A stretch of DNA of 64,000 nt, from assembly GCA_019915015.1 (NCBI GenBank), contig JAHBBC010000004.1:1364001-1428000 (forward strand), written 5' to 3'. Below, in pieces: positions 1-11,145 of the stretch. Numbering within the stretch: the first letter of the stretch is position 1; every line of letters begins with the position of its first letter. The notes under the pieces are model-generated. The model was given only the letters and a program-made list of their open reading frames with translations. It had not been told where the DNA came from and searched no databases. The position numbers and the translations under genes are program-made. This DNA is from Auriscalpium vulgare. Its lineage: Eukaryota > Basidiomycota > Agaricomycetes > Russulales > Auriscalpiaceae.

Positions 1-407
1 GCCAGCCCTTGTAGGTCTCGAAGGGCGCAAAGCGCGCCGCCATCTTGGGCACGATGCTGGAGAGCACAGCACCGAGGCCTTTGTAGAGTGCGAGCGGGGT
101 CTCGCGCTTCACGATCATCGCGCCCGTCGCGATGAAGCCGCGCGCTCTCGTCTGCGGGGGCCAGGTCAGCGTGCGTCCGTGCGTGACGAGGAGTGGGTAT
201 ACGCACCCCGGGTGTCCGCCCTGAGCGCGAGAGCTGCATGCGGACTTTGATGGTGTCGAGCGGTTGGCATGATACCTGTGGACTCGTCAGTACGCGTTGA
301 GCCAGGTGAGAAAGGACACGCACCGCCTCCATCGCACCGGCCAGCCCACCCGCAGCTATATGCGTGCCAAAGCCCACTGGCGGCCGATCTGGACTCGAGG
401 GGGGCAT
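1..407 (-). CDS. SFC1: Mitochondrial succinate/fumarate carrier, 5' part (cut by window edge)
   Basis: Inner-membrane carrier family protein that exchanges cytosolic succinate for mitochondrial fumarate. Three exons are visible on the minus strand: 407-324, 275-207 and 151 to the edge, joined by phase-0 GT-AG introns. Translation gives a short leader, then a first transmembrane segment (GGLAGAMEA), then the carrier signature CQPLDTIKVRMQLSRSGR, which matches the family motif PxDxxKxR. Next comes TGAMIVKRETPLALYKGLG and IVPKMAARFAPFE, close to the fungal Sfc1/Acr1 subgroup. The start is the ATG at 407, giving a 15-residue leader before the first helix. Only the first repeat and the start of the second are present. 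The subgroup call rests on remembered motif similarity; the general carrier call is firm. Confidence 0.88.
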   Translation of the reverse strand, partial: MPPSSPDRPPVGFGTHIAAGGLAGAMEAVRVLSHLAQRVLTSPQVSCQPLDTIKVRMQLSRSGRTPGVRIPTPRHARTHADLAPADESARLHRDGRDDREARDPARTLQRPRCCALQHRAQDGGALCALRDLQGL

Positions 408-2500
408 GTCGTTAGGCTAGTAGAGGCTAGTAGCAAGCAGGAATTGAAGAAACAACTGCGCAGCAAAGACATCAGTGAAAACGGAACAAAGGCGTCGGTG
501 CGATGACGACGTACCCGTGCAGCCTAGTCATTGCCGACGCAGAACCGCATGGGCAAGTCCACATGATGCAGAACCCACGCATGGGAGCGATACAAGGGGC
601 GGACAAGGGTGATCAGCGCGGCTTGTCTGCGACGCAGATTTCTGCGGCCGGACTTGTGTGCGCAGGCATATCTTCAGATGTCAGGGCGGCGTGTGTGCGC
701 CGAGACTGCAGCGTGGATGTGTTGAGAGTACAGTGACTCTGAGCGAAGGGGTGGCGGCGGGTAAGTGGGCGAGGACGTCGCCATGACAATGCCGGTGACG
801 TGAACGCGACACAGTTGCGGGTTTGCTGGCTTAAGGTGGTTGAGGCTAGCACGAGGGGATGTCATGGGGTGAGTGTCGGCACAGAGTTTGAGATGCTGGC
901 GGTGGTGGTGGGGACGGCAGATAGACTCAATTACATAAGGGGTGTCGGTGGTGGTGTGGCTTGGTGGTGGGCGAGACATAAACCTCCGAAAGGCACCGGC
1001 AATCAAACCGGGGATCAAACCGGCACCCGGCGACCATGACCGAATAGATGCAGGCACAACCCCGAAAAACCCCCTAGTAAACGATTCGACTTCGTAAACT
1101 CAGGGAATCGTAATTCGACCTTCGTAAACTCAGGGGAATCGTAATGACAGCTAAGGAGGGCACAGGTCACTTACTTATTGAGCAGCGTAGACAAAATGTA
1201 ACACACCGACGATACAGTCAAGCGAAGACGGCCTGGAGCTGCTCTCATTGGTTTGCGCTCGTCGTTTGTCCGCGTGGCTGCTGCCAGGCTCGTACGATCT
1301 CTGCAGCCGTCGCCGTGCGCGTGCTTCTTGGTGTTCTGCGCGTCCTTTCTCCGCTGACCCGATTTCTGTGGTGTCTAGGGCCCGTCGTCCATGCGCACGC
1401 TGCGTCAGACTTGGCTGGCTGCTGGAACCAGACCATCGCCCTCGCCCTCTGCGAGCCTACGTATTCTCCCAGTACGCGTCTGGTTCTCGTCCTAGATTGC
1501 GTTAACTGAACGCACCTAGAATTGCATGCGCGCAACGTACATCGTGACTTCATGCGCTTGCGCGCCCAGCTGTTGATCCCGCGTCTAGCACCTTAGTTTT
1601 CTGGACGCTGTCAGGCTCGAAAGGTGCGTGCTTTCTTGCGAGCTGGACTGGGCTGCGAGACGCCAGCCCAGGTCGTCGTCATAGATGGCGTCGTGATTTG
1701 CGTCCAGCGAAAGTTAGTAGGAGGAAGGTGCTTGATTTGCGGCGAATCTTGACTCTATTAACGTGTTTCGTGGGGAGGGTTGCTCAGCGTAAATTGCACG
1801 CGAATGCGCGTGTCGATGGAAATTGACGGGCGGTGGAGATGCTGGCGCGCGGGCTCGGCGTGGCTTTCGCTCGTCTCACAGATCGCGGTTCACCTACAAT
1901 TGCTCCCGATGGCTGCGTGAGGCAGCGCGGACAACGGCCGCGCGGGTGCTGGGGAGGCGGAGACAACAATGCTGGGATGGTGGTATGATGCCGGGGTGAG
2001 ACGTCCGCGCGCATACAATGACCTGGCATCAAGAGATGGCAACGAAGGAAAGCACGGAAGTCAGTAATTTGTGAGTAGCGTGGACATAATGCAGCGCACC
2101 TAGGATGCAATCGAGCCCGGCGGCCCCGATATGCTAGCCTATTCCCCACGATGTTTGTACGCTGACGACGTGCAGCCATGCTGCGCTGGCACCGGTCCAG
2201 GAGTGCGTGACTGAGGGTTGGGAGATAAGGAAAGTTGGGAGAGACGAGGGCGTACGAGAAGATGAGTACTAGTGTGTGCAGCTCAGCGGCCTTTGGCGAT
2301 TCCACCGTGCTGGCAGAAGGGCGAAGTCGCGACTTTGCAAAATTTTGTCGGCACTCCACCTACATCATGGCTCCATGTCGCGTACTGTCACGCTGTGACT
2401 GCACACTCTATGCGCGCCCTGGCCATTTGCCAGATCCCCCACATCTCTCCCTCCCACCCCCACCATCTCCCCATACCCTCCCCGTCGTTCCGCCCCGCGC
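408..2500. other. Intergenic, no gene recognised
   Basis: No open frame here has family motifs, a plausible splice pattern or codon bias like the neighbouring genes. The only clear structure is a short tandem duplication near 1,084-1,143. Confidence 0.6.
1084..1143. repeat. Tandem duplication of ~30 bp
   Basis: Two adjacent copies of a ~30 bp unit, sharing cttcgtaaactcag and ggaatcgta, differ by two single-base insertions. No coding role is seen. Confidence 0.8.
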
Positions 2501-2519
2501 CCTCTTCCCCTCTCAATCA

Positions 2520-3230
2520 GATGTTACTCTGACGTCCTCCGGCCTGGACCAGACTGATCAGGAACGCGCGCTGCCCCGAAGCACGCTCGGGACGACTGCG
2601 ACAACAGCGACAGCGTCCGGGATGGTGACCCGTTGATCGCAATCTGTGAGTAGTCTAGTTGGCTTATCATCATCAACTCATTGTCTGTTGTTGATGTCTC
2701 TCCTCGGTGACATTTTGTAAGTCCGTCGCCCTTGAAATACCGCGCATATACTCACTCTTTACATAGTGACGAAGACAAACATCCCGAGCTCGAGTCCGCC
2801 TACGGTGCAGCGAGCTCGTCAGGCTTGATGATGCTTTTCAGCGCGACGTACGACACGGCCGACTTTATGGCAGGTATGTGACCAGACATATGCGCATATA
2901 TGTACCTCACTGATGCTCGATGGTGCGCCGGGTGCACGGTCATCTAATATTCGTCAGGTGGAGGTTCACATAGGCTCGTGAAGTGCTCGTGAAGTGGTCT
3001 CGGATGCCATCACGATAGAAGACGAGGACGACGCGCTAGGATCAAGCCTCTCGCTGTCGCTGCCCTCGGCATCGGCTCCTGGCACCGACACGCCGTTACC
3101 TGTTTCGGTGCGTCTGTTGTTCAACGGCACTCTGTTAGCTTCTTACTGAACGTTCCTTTGTATCTAGGCTCCCTTCAACGCTAGGACTCGCTCTCAGACT
3201 CCCACACTGGTAAGCCCAACGCACAATCAC
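2520..3230 (+). pseudogene. Possible degraded spliced gene
   Basis: Several GT-AG introns can be drawn here: 2,647-2,766, 2,875-2,957 and 3,108-3,167. They separate short coding-like stretches such as DEDKHPELESAYGAASSSG and ITIEDEDDALGSSLSLSLP. The stretches do not join into one open frame without a shift or stop, and no start codon stands out. I do not recognise the product. It is either a decayed gene or a chance pattern. Confidence 0.25.
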
Positions 3231-3300
3231 CGTCCACGCCGCTAGGACTCGCTCTCAGACTCCCACACTGGTAAGCCCAACGCACAATCACCGTCCACGC
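3179..3300. repeat. Perfect 61-bp tandem duplication
   Basis: Positions 3,179-3,239 and 3,240-3,300 are identical over 61 bp. Each copy contains a splice-donor-like ctg|gtaagc. A perfect tandem copy implies a recent event or an assembly artefact. Confidence 0.9.
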
Positions 3301-3429
3301 ACGGGGCGCTCTTGGCCCGCGACATGGCCGCTGTGATGGGGGTGAGCGCGGACGGCGGAAGCCTCGAGGGATGCGATGGTGAGGTGGTACGGGCCACCGG
3401 GATTTCTATGCGCCTGTATGTGTACCGGA

Positions 3430-3770
3430 TGCCGGATGCTCAGTTGTATGGCAATATAATGCATGGTCTCGAATATCGCCGATGCAAGGCTTGCAAGCTA
3501 AGGTCCGGGGTATATGGCAATATAACGGGCGTCCTCGCTGGCCCAAGACCCCGCCAGCTTGTCGTCATATATCGGGATATATGGGCTGCCATGCGTGGCC
3601 CGCATTATAAGTGGCTATCTGCGAGGCGGCGCGACCGGCCGCCCACAAGGCATATGACCTCCCACCTCAAAATCAATATCAGTATATTGCCTTGTGGCCT
3701 CGCCTCCCGACAGCAACCTTATGGACATTATATTGAAATATATTGCAGTATAATATCTCGGGGCTTTTGC
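3430..3770. other. AT-rich patch with recurring GCAATATA / TATATTGC words
   Basis: ggcaatata occurs near 3,450 and 3,515. The inverted form tatattgc occurs near 3,680 and 3,740, in a locally AT-rich stretch. This could be the worn ends of a small inverted-repeat element. No coding potential is seen. Confidence 0.3.
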
Positions 3771-4217
3771 TGATGACTACCGTACAGTGTACCTTCGTGT
3801 CAGCGCGTGCCACTCAGAGGAAGTATGGTCACGTGAAGTTAAAAGGAGGCGCCCGAAGTTCAACTCCGACTCGCGACCGCGCCGCGCACCTCCTTCACCG
3901 GCTGCTCGCGCATTGCGGTCGCTACCATCAAATCTGCTTGTAAGTAGGCCCCTTGGCTGCACGCATGAGCCCTTGATGACACAAATTAATCAAGAGAAGG
4001 CACGGTGGACGTCTTGGCGATTTCTTCAAGTTGTCGAGTCTGAGCTCGAGCTAGCGCTCTCTCTGATAGGTAGATGATCCATAGTGGCAGGTGCGTGCCA
4101 CAGACGATTTCGAGCTTAGGTCTCTTCTTCATTACGGTTGTTTGAACTCCTAGATGTCAACAAGCAGGACTCGATAACTCAGACGTAGCAAACTCGAGCG
4201 TTACCGAGACTCCACTG

Positions 4218-5843
4218 ATGTCGATGAACGCCGAAGTGGACAGCGCAATGCCAATCTCTTCCTCGGTCCTGGACGGCGGTGCGGAGAAAGACGGAGGCAA
4301 GATCTGGCAAAGAACTCCCGTTCAACGAAACGCGTCGCACATTGCACGTCTTCCCGCAGAGATTGTGACGGACATATTCTTGACCACAAGGGCGCTCGAA
4401 AGCGCCGAAAAGGAGGACCGATGGGAAAAGGAAAACCCCGTCGCAGTCAAGCTGGGCTGGATACAGCTAACCCATGTCTGTCGGCACTGGCGCCAGCTCG
4501 CCCTGGGTTTTCACGGCTTGTGGGCCGAGATCGACTTCGCTCGCAAAGAACTGTGGGTGGCCGAGCTTTTTCACCGCGCCGGACCATCAGCCCTACTGTC
4601 TTTTTATGTGTCCCGCCCCCCAACGCCAAGTCAATCTCGCCTCGTTCAGGATAGCCTGCCCCGCATCAAGTTTCTCCGCATCGAGTGTTGGTCGGCCACC
4701 GAGGCCATCCAACCATATCTTTCCCTCGTTGAGTCTCTGAGAAATGCCGCTCCCCATCTTGAGACCTTCGAAGTCTACGACCACAACACCAAAACGGGCG
4801 CCTTCCTCTATCCAGATGGCTTGTTTGCCAACGCCACTCCCAAACTTCGCCATTTCGCCGCAGATAGCGTGGCAGTCGCGCCCTGGACCCTCCCTCATCT
4901 CTGCAACCTCACATCCTTGTCCATATGGCTCTATCAAGGTCATGTAGAACCCGAAGTGCAAATGGAGGACGTGCTATTCGCCCTGGAGCGAATGCCAGCT
5001 TTAGAGGAGCTCGACTTGTGGTATGGCTTGCCGGATTGTCCCCCACTAGACCAAATCACGCCGCTACGAACTGTCACATTGGGATCACTTTCTCACCTCT
5101 CAGTTGGTGGACTCATGCCGCGCTGCACCTATTTCCTATACCATCTTGACATCCCATCGACCGCGTCTATCGAAGTCACGGTGGAATGGCTTCATCACTC
5201 TACGGACGCGGTCACAATGTTTTGCGACGACCTGTCATCTTGGCTCCGAGATCGACATTCCTTTAAGCCTTTCGCAGCAATGATTGCGAAGAGCGACACC
5301 GGTGAAGGCTCCGTCGACGTGACGGCCTCGGCATGGCGCCGGTTGCCGTGTGAGGCCAACGAGTGGCTGGCCGAAGATGCCGACGTCAACGTTGTTTTTG
5401 AATGGCAAGATGGCGAGCTCTCGGGATTCGCGGAGAGTTGCCTGACAGAGGCATGCTATGGCCTCTTTGCCACCCGCCAGTTGAAGCGATTCTGCATTGA
5501 TGGCGCTCCTTGGGATGCATGGCCAGATGTTGTCTTACGATCTCCCTCCCTGGCGCATGTGGTCGTTTCAGATGCAGTCATTTTTGACCTCATTGATTTC
5601 GAACCCCATTGGAGCTTCCTCCGCGAATTGAACATCATCGAGCTGCTGGTCGAGCGCTCTTCGACGGACCCACCCCGATATTTGGCGTGTCTCAAGGATT
5701 GGCTAACAGAGCGCGCCTCACACGAGGTCCCGCTTCACCAGCTCATCTTCAAAACTGACTGTACCGCCGTCGACGGATGGGTCGCCGACATCCAGGCCGC
5801 GGTTCCCGGACTCGAAGTCTGTGTCAAAAAAGCTTCACTTTAG
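4218..5843 (+). CDS. F-box domain protein, 541 aa, single exon
   Basis: Likely substrate receptor of an SCF ubiquitin ligase. The F-box is at about residues 38-92: IARLPAEIVTDIFL, then a charged insertion, then WIQLTHVCRHWRQLAL and GLWAEIDF. This is the degenerate F-box typical of large agaricomycete families. The rest (about 100-541) has leucine-rich, LRR-like segments (LPHLCNLTSLSIWL, LERMPALEELDLWYG) but no strict repeat. The frame is open without introns. The ATG at 4,218 is the first in frame and gives a 37-residue leader; an ATG three codons later is an alternative start. Substrate unknown. It could act as an orphan F-box protein without joining an SCF. Confidence 0.85.
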   Translation: MSMNAEVDSAMPISSSVLDGGAEKDGGKIWQRTPVQRNASHIARLPAEIVTDIFLTTRALESAEKEDRWEKENPVAVKLGWIQLTHVCRHWRQLALGFHGLWAEIDFARKELWVAELFHRAGPSALLSFYVSRPPTPSQSRLVQDSLPRIKFLRIECWSATEAIQPYLSLVESLRNAAPHLETFEVYDHNTKTGAFLYPDGLFANATPKLRHFAADSVAVAPWTLPHLCNLTSLSIWLYQGHVEPEVQMEDVLFALERMPALEELDLWYGLPDCPPLDQITPLRTVTLGSLSHLSVGGLMPRCTYFLYHLDIPSTASIEVTVEWLHHSTDAVTMFCDDLSSWLRDRHSFKPFAAMIAKSDTGEGSVDVTASAWRRLPCEANEWLAEDADVNVVFEWQDGELSGFAESCLTEACYGLFATRQLKRFCIDGAPWDAWPDVVLRSPSLAHVVVSDAVIFDLIDFEPHWSFLRELNIIELLVERSSTDPPRYLACLKDWLTERASHEVPLHQLIFKTDCTAVDGWVADIQAAVPGLEVCVKKASL

Positions 5844-7083
5844 GTCCGGTGTGCTGTCCGTCAGTCAAAAATCACTGTAGTAATCATGGTCGTACATTGC
5901 AGGACAGAATTGATACCCTCTAATTTTTTGAATACACAGATGGTTGCTACTGTCAAGTCTTACGCACTTACACCGAGCGCCGCAATTGTCGTGGATCGAC
6001 AGGCCATCGACGTGCTGTGCTGCCCGACGCGGACGGTTCTGGGGTTCGGGTTTTGACTGGCGCAGCCGGTGTCGTCACCGCCGAGCCCAGGAGGAAAGCT
6101 GGTGTATTTGTGTTCGCGGGTGGCGGTGGCGAGGCGGGTAGCGAGGCGCTCAGTGCAAATGCAATGGACCGATATAGTGATTACAGGAGCTATAATTCGT
6201 TCCGGGCAAGACACATTCTGAAAATAAGATAAGAGCACGCGCGCTGCCTCATCGCAGCCGTTGACCCCCCGCCGTTCGCTTCCCGCTGTCCATACCGTCT
6301 TCTCGCCACGCCAAGAACCACCAGCAGCAAGAATCATCAGTCCGATGCTCAAGCGGATCGCACGTAGGCTGGCATTGAGCGGTCAGTCGCCCATTTTACG
6401 ATGTCACAGAAGAGCCTTTTGCCAACAAAGTGCCGCCAGGAAGGCCATCGCACGGTGGGCTGGCAACGCAGGGGGGGAAGGCGCACGAAATCGAGCATAG
6501 AAATCATTGCGTTGTCGTGGAGAGAAGCGGTGAAAGGACAACACGAGGCAACGCGCCCGGCGAAAATGAAGAGCATGGTCGGCGCTGAACGGGCAGGAGG
6601 ATTCGACGATGATGACGAGGACGAGAACGGTGCGTCGGTGTGCTCGGAGGCTTGGGTCATGGACAGGGCAGAGCTGCAGGACGAAACAAGGCGTGGAGGT
6701 GTCGGAGGCGGGATGGCAAGGGCGCGATGCGCGTAGATCGAGTCCCATTGCGATGTGTACCCAAATCCGGTATGTCATGCCAATCAAGCCACAAAGGCAA
6801 ACGCGCGCCACCCGCCGGGCCTAACGTTCATCGCGAAAAAGACCGGGGAATTCTGGGCGGTTGCAACCCGGCAAAATCGCCCGCAATCTGGTTGCGACCC
6901 CTTACAACCCGCGAAATTGCTTGCAAACACGACAATCGGATGGATCTTGATAGCGTGGGTTGCAAGAGGTTTCTGTCCTGACCCCAAAAAGCTTGCAGCA
7001 ACCCGCGAGTTGACCGCGGTCATGTCGTGAGCATTTTGCTAGTCATTGGCGGCCCGTACTCAATCTTCTTGAAACCCACTTGT

Positions 7084-7182
7084 GTCAGCTCGCAAGTCGA
7101 TTGCATAGGGGCCGCAGTCAGCTCGCAAGTGGATTGTAAAGGGGCCGCAGTCAGCTCTCGAGTGGATTGCAAAGCCGCCGCG
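7084..7182. repeat. 33-bp tandem repeat, 3 copies
   Basis: Units at 7,084-7,116, 7,117-7,149 and 7,150-7,182 share gtcagct..gcaagt..gattg and end in a GGCCGC-like block. The unit is 11 codons long and stays open, but it is not part of a recognisable protein. Confidence 0.85.
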
Positions 7183-7341
7183 GCAGGTCGTCAGCGGCTC
7201 GGGATGCGGTACATCCCCGCCTCAATTCCAGTTCTTATACGGGCATTTGCGAGACAGATAATATGCAGTATTATTGGGTGATCATGATATGACAAAAAAG
7301 TGCTGTAGTCTAATCCTTCGAGCGAGTGGGTTGCGCGATGT

Positions 7342-7500
7342 TTAGGCAGAGCCGGAGACGGCCTCCGCGGGCTCTGCTCCCTCAACAGCGCGGGTCTTGG
7401 ACTTCAAGCGCATTCTCGCCATGATTGAGAGTTCGGCGGGGTCGGTGTTTTCGTCCTCCTCCGCGCTGTCCTCGTCATTGTGAATGCCGCTGAGAACCTG
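7342..7500 (-). pseudogene. Last-exon-like fragment, acidic C-terminus
   Basis: On the minus strand an acceptor (tgttttag, near 7,505) is followed by an open frame rich in Glu/Asp (NDEDSAEEDENTDPAELS). A basic stretch MARMRLKSKTR follows, then a stop. It reads like a terminal exon, but no matching upstream exons were found on that strand. Product unknown. Confidence 0.25.
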
Positions 7501-8317
7501 TCTAAAACATAGGGTAATGAATAACAGCATGAGAACACATGAATACGGAAAACCTACGCATCCCACCAACATCAGGAAAAACGTATATCTATGTAGCTGC
7601 CCCGCAAGCTACACAAGTCTATGGTGCGTGAACGGAGTGCTATCGAGCGCTCAGGAGGCTATGTCGCAGGTACTGGGGCTGATGTAGGTGTCTGTAGCAC
7701 GCTGTAGCTGCCCAAGCAATCCTATGTAGTGCGCCAGAGGGCTGCTCGACTGCGACCGAGGTCTATGCAGTCCGCAGTTCAAATCCAACGTATGACACAG
7801 AAGGCATAAAATAATTTTTCACTGTCAATACCTGAATGTGTCACACACGAGCTTCGCAGCAATTAGACAATTGATCTGAAATCGACAGATGAAAAAATAT
7901 GGCCTTCTCTGGAGTCCGAGAGCATGAAGGAGTGCGAGCGAGAAGGCCCGTAGGAGCCGGCCCTAAACAGAATACAAACAACAACATACAATCCTAGCTG
8001 AAGTTTTCGACTCTCTTGTCCCCATTCTCCTGCTTCCCCCGCAAATCATAGCCTGCCCACCCGTTCTCCCTGCTGCGACTCGGATGCCTAGTTCGTCGAC
8101 GCGGGCGACTCCAACCTGCTAGGTGAGTTTCTTGCCTTTGACTACCCCATATCATGACCGTAGTACACCCTCCAGCTCCGCCCGCTGTGCTAGAGCCCCG
8201 CCCCGCACCGCATCAACCGCTTTGCTGAGACTGTCCACTGTCGTTGGTGAGTATATCAGATGCTCTGTTCGCGCTGGACCGCTGGCATGAAAGCTGAGAC
8301 GACTCGCAGCAGGACAT

Positions 8318-8849
8318 GTGTTCGTCCCCGAGAGAAAAGCCTGCTCGACCCCAACACGTTCCTTGACTGCAAGCTTGCTCCTCTTCGAGAAGTACGAAGC
8401 CGACGTCATGAGAAAGTACGTGTTTGAGCACCACAAGCCTGGTGACACGCTCACGATCAACGGCCAGTTTATGTGCAAGGGTGCGTGCGTTCGCATATGT
8501 GGACCGAGAAGCGCGTCTGCTGACTAACTGGGCGCCGCAGCAAACGAGGTCGACGAGGTTGTACTCATCGGGGGCGGCAGAGGTGTGTGCGTGCGGCAGT
8601 ATATTTATTTCGCAGCCAAGCTGACCACTCTGCAAACCGCTCCACCAGATCCGAACGCACGCGCTCGCGGACCCGGCAGTTTTTTCTGGCTGCGCGTGTC
8701 GTTGCATGCCACACATTGGTAAGTCCTTCCCTGTTCTTAGTTACACTGATGTCGCCTTTGGCAGGATCCTGGCGACGACTACGAGCCAATTGCCCACGCC
8801 CACCGCCGCCTCCAGCCTTTCAAACGCGCCGCCTATGCCATCGAGTGAC
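8318..8849 (+). pseudogene. Possible multi-exon gene remnant, unknown product
   Basis: Short coding-like stretches (FEKYEADVMRKYVFEHHKPG, ANEVDEVVLIGGGR, DDYEPIAHAHRRLQPFKRAA) are separated by good GT-AG introns at about 8,481-8,540, 8,583-8,648 and 8,720-8,764. The first two join in phase. The third does not join to the last in the most protein-like frame, so it may be broken. No family recognised. Confidence 0.3.
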
Positions 8850-9316
8850 ACCCAGTCACACCACCGATGCCCAACACCGGCCACGACGCCCCCGCCAACC
8901 GTCCCCCCTCTCGAGCGATGACCAAATGCCAGCGCCATCGTTTGATCGCCTCAACCGCACCCTCGCGACACCCAGCGTCACCGCACGCTGTGCACGGCAA
9001 TAAAGGCGACGACAGCAACAGCAATCGTTGTGAGGTTTGGAGGGGGTCTTATGTCGCAGTATATCCTTGTACCTACATAAGTAATATGATTTGTTCTGTC
9101 CAAAATCCCTGAGAAATGCGTGATCGTAGTGGTTGTGGGCCCAGTGCCAGCACCTGAGGTGGTAGTACATGGCTACGACGTGCTCTGTAGTACTATGGAG
9201 GTCAACTATGCAGACCTCACTCATGCTACAAGATGCTACAGTGCATGTGCTTGGTGCTACAGAAAGCTACGGAGGTCACACGTGTTGCTACCGAGTCCCA
9301 ATAGACAGGGACTTGT

Positions 9317-10725
9317 CTACCATGCGACGGCTGCTACGTCACCTACAGAGTGACACATAGATGAGCTGATTTTTCCTGATGAAGCCAGCAATTCTTCGCG
9401 GTCGCTGTCTTCCATGTGCCGTTCTATGAACGTGACAATGTGATGGTAGAACTGTTCATAAGGCCACTTTCCTCCGTCACCACCGGCTGCCATGGTGGCT
9501 TGCGAGCTAAGGGCGAAATGCATCTGAAAATTGTCATCAGTGCCCATACAGACATGAAGCGGCGATGGTACGTACCAGGGTCGCCATGTGCGCAATGGCT
9601 GCCGGTGTTATGTGTACTATTCTCCACTTTGCGGCTCGTGGCTTGCTGGATCCAACTGACCGACTCGACGGTTCGCCGCCGCCATCCGCATCACCGCCGT
9701 TGTCAGCAGCTGACGGGCCGAGAAGTATGGCGCGCGCTGCCTGGAGCTCCACATTGATCAGTAATCATGAGCCATGTATAGAGTGATGCCCGCGCCGACC
9801 TTGGTCAGAAGATGCCCTCGAAGAAAGCCGGCCATCTCGTTGTCTGGATCCATCCGCTCGTTAGCCCAGAGGAAGGCCGGCCAATGTTTGGGCCCGGTTG
9901 GATATTTCGGATCGTGGTCACGGATCCCAGCACGAACCCTAGGTGAAACCCCGTACAGTGAGCTCAGAATAGCGCAAGATAAATAAAGCGTACACGGGAT
10001 CATTCCAGTTGAGTGTCACGGGACAGAGGAGGCGGCCAAACTCTTGGTGGACGAAGCCACGCAGGTTCTTCGCCGTCCGAAACCCGTTGTCCGGCTCGAA
10101 TTTGTGCCAGTCACAGACCAATGCCTTCAATTTGTTGACGATAGTGCCCCGCGCCTTTGAGCGGCCTTTGTCCAGCTGAATTTGAACATCCATATGAGAA
10201 TGTAGGCATGGATAGACGGCTGCTGACGTACCTTGTCAGCTACCTCGTGAACACCTCCGTCTCCGCGGTGAGAAATCTCGAAGACGAGGTCAGGAACATA
10301 GCCCAATAGCACACCATATAGCTGGTGGAACTTCTTCTCTCTGTGTAACAGAGGATGAGCTCCGAGCACGAAAGAAAACAGTAAGACATACCTGCGGCTG
10401 TATATCTGTTCCGATGCGGAATCTGCATGACTGTACTCCAAACCTTCTTCAATGATGCTGCTGATGCTGCGCCACATATCGCCCATGACGCCAAAAATAC
10501 CGCCGGCCGTGGTCAAAGTTGACGCCGCACTGAAGGGTCCATGAGTTAATGCTTGCTGATCTCAAAAAATGCGCCATACCGTTGCTTTTTTGTGGGCCGG
10601 CCGTCGTCTCCTTCACTGTCACTGTTAGCACGAGAGGACGACAGTCGCGAACCTAACGTGTTAGTTGGAACATCACCAAGTGATGGGCGGACGGGTGGGG
10701 ATGTTGCGGGATGAGCCGTCGACAT
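9317..10725 (-). CDS. DUF6698-like protein, 361 aa, seven exons
   Basis: Seven exons on the minus strand join in phase: 10725-10580, 10529-10392, 10340-10232, 10175-9994, 9938-9800, 9740-9576 and 9523-9317. The product resembles the basidiomycete family annotated DUF6698. It has a central RSKARGTIVNKLKALVCDW, then GFRTAKNLRGFVHQEFGRLL, HWPAFLWANERMDPDNEMAG, FLRGHLLTK, ITPAAIAHMATL and FALSSQATM. The usual WWN motif near the end is replaced by a different tail, so the C-terminus may be altered. Function unknown; the family is multicopy in mushroom genomes. It lies 186 bp from the 3' end of the Plavaka transposase gene, so it may belong to the repeat-rich landscape. The family assignment is from memory of its motifs. 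Confidence 0.7.
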
Positions 10726-11145
10726 GATGGGGAGGGGAATGGTGTGCCACGAGCGCGCGGAAAGCTTTATGTGGCCAGGACTACGGTTCGGAACCGTCGA
10801 GACTCAGCAAAATTTATCTGCTGACTATTCTGATGGAATCAGTCGGCGAATATCGGGCAAATCAATGGTTACGGATATACCTTCAGACCGACATCTCCGC
10901 CGATCATCACCTACAGGTCTGAGTCGCCGTAGATGTCCTCAATCTCCTCGCCATGGTTGAATTGTTGGACTTCGTGCTCTTCTGCATCATCATCATTGTC
11001 CACATCGTCGCCGGGCACTTCGCCCGCACTAGGAAATTCAGAGTTTTCGGACGGGATAGGGAAACTCTCCCCCGGGTAAGACTTGAGTTTTCCATGACCA
11101 ATCCCGACCCCGAGATTACGGACCATGGTATCCCTGTCCACAAAC

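Larger units (their letters stand above)
5844..9316. other. Gene-poor interval with remnants
   Basis: No complete gene recognised. It holds a 33-bp triplication (7,084-7,182), a last-exon-like minus frame at about 7,500-7,342, and a possible multi-exon plus-strand remnant at 8,318-8,849. The 5,944-7,030 part is open in several frames without family motifs and looks non-coding. Confidence 0.5.
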
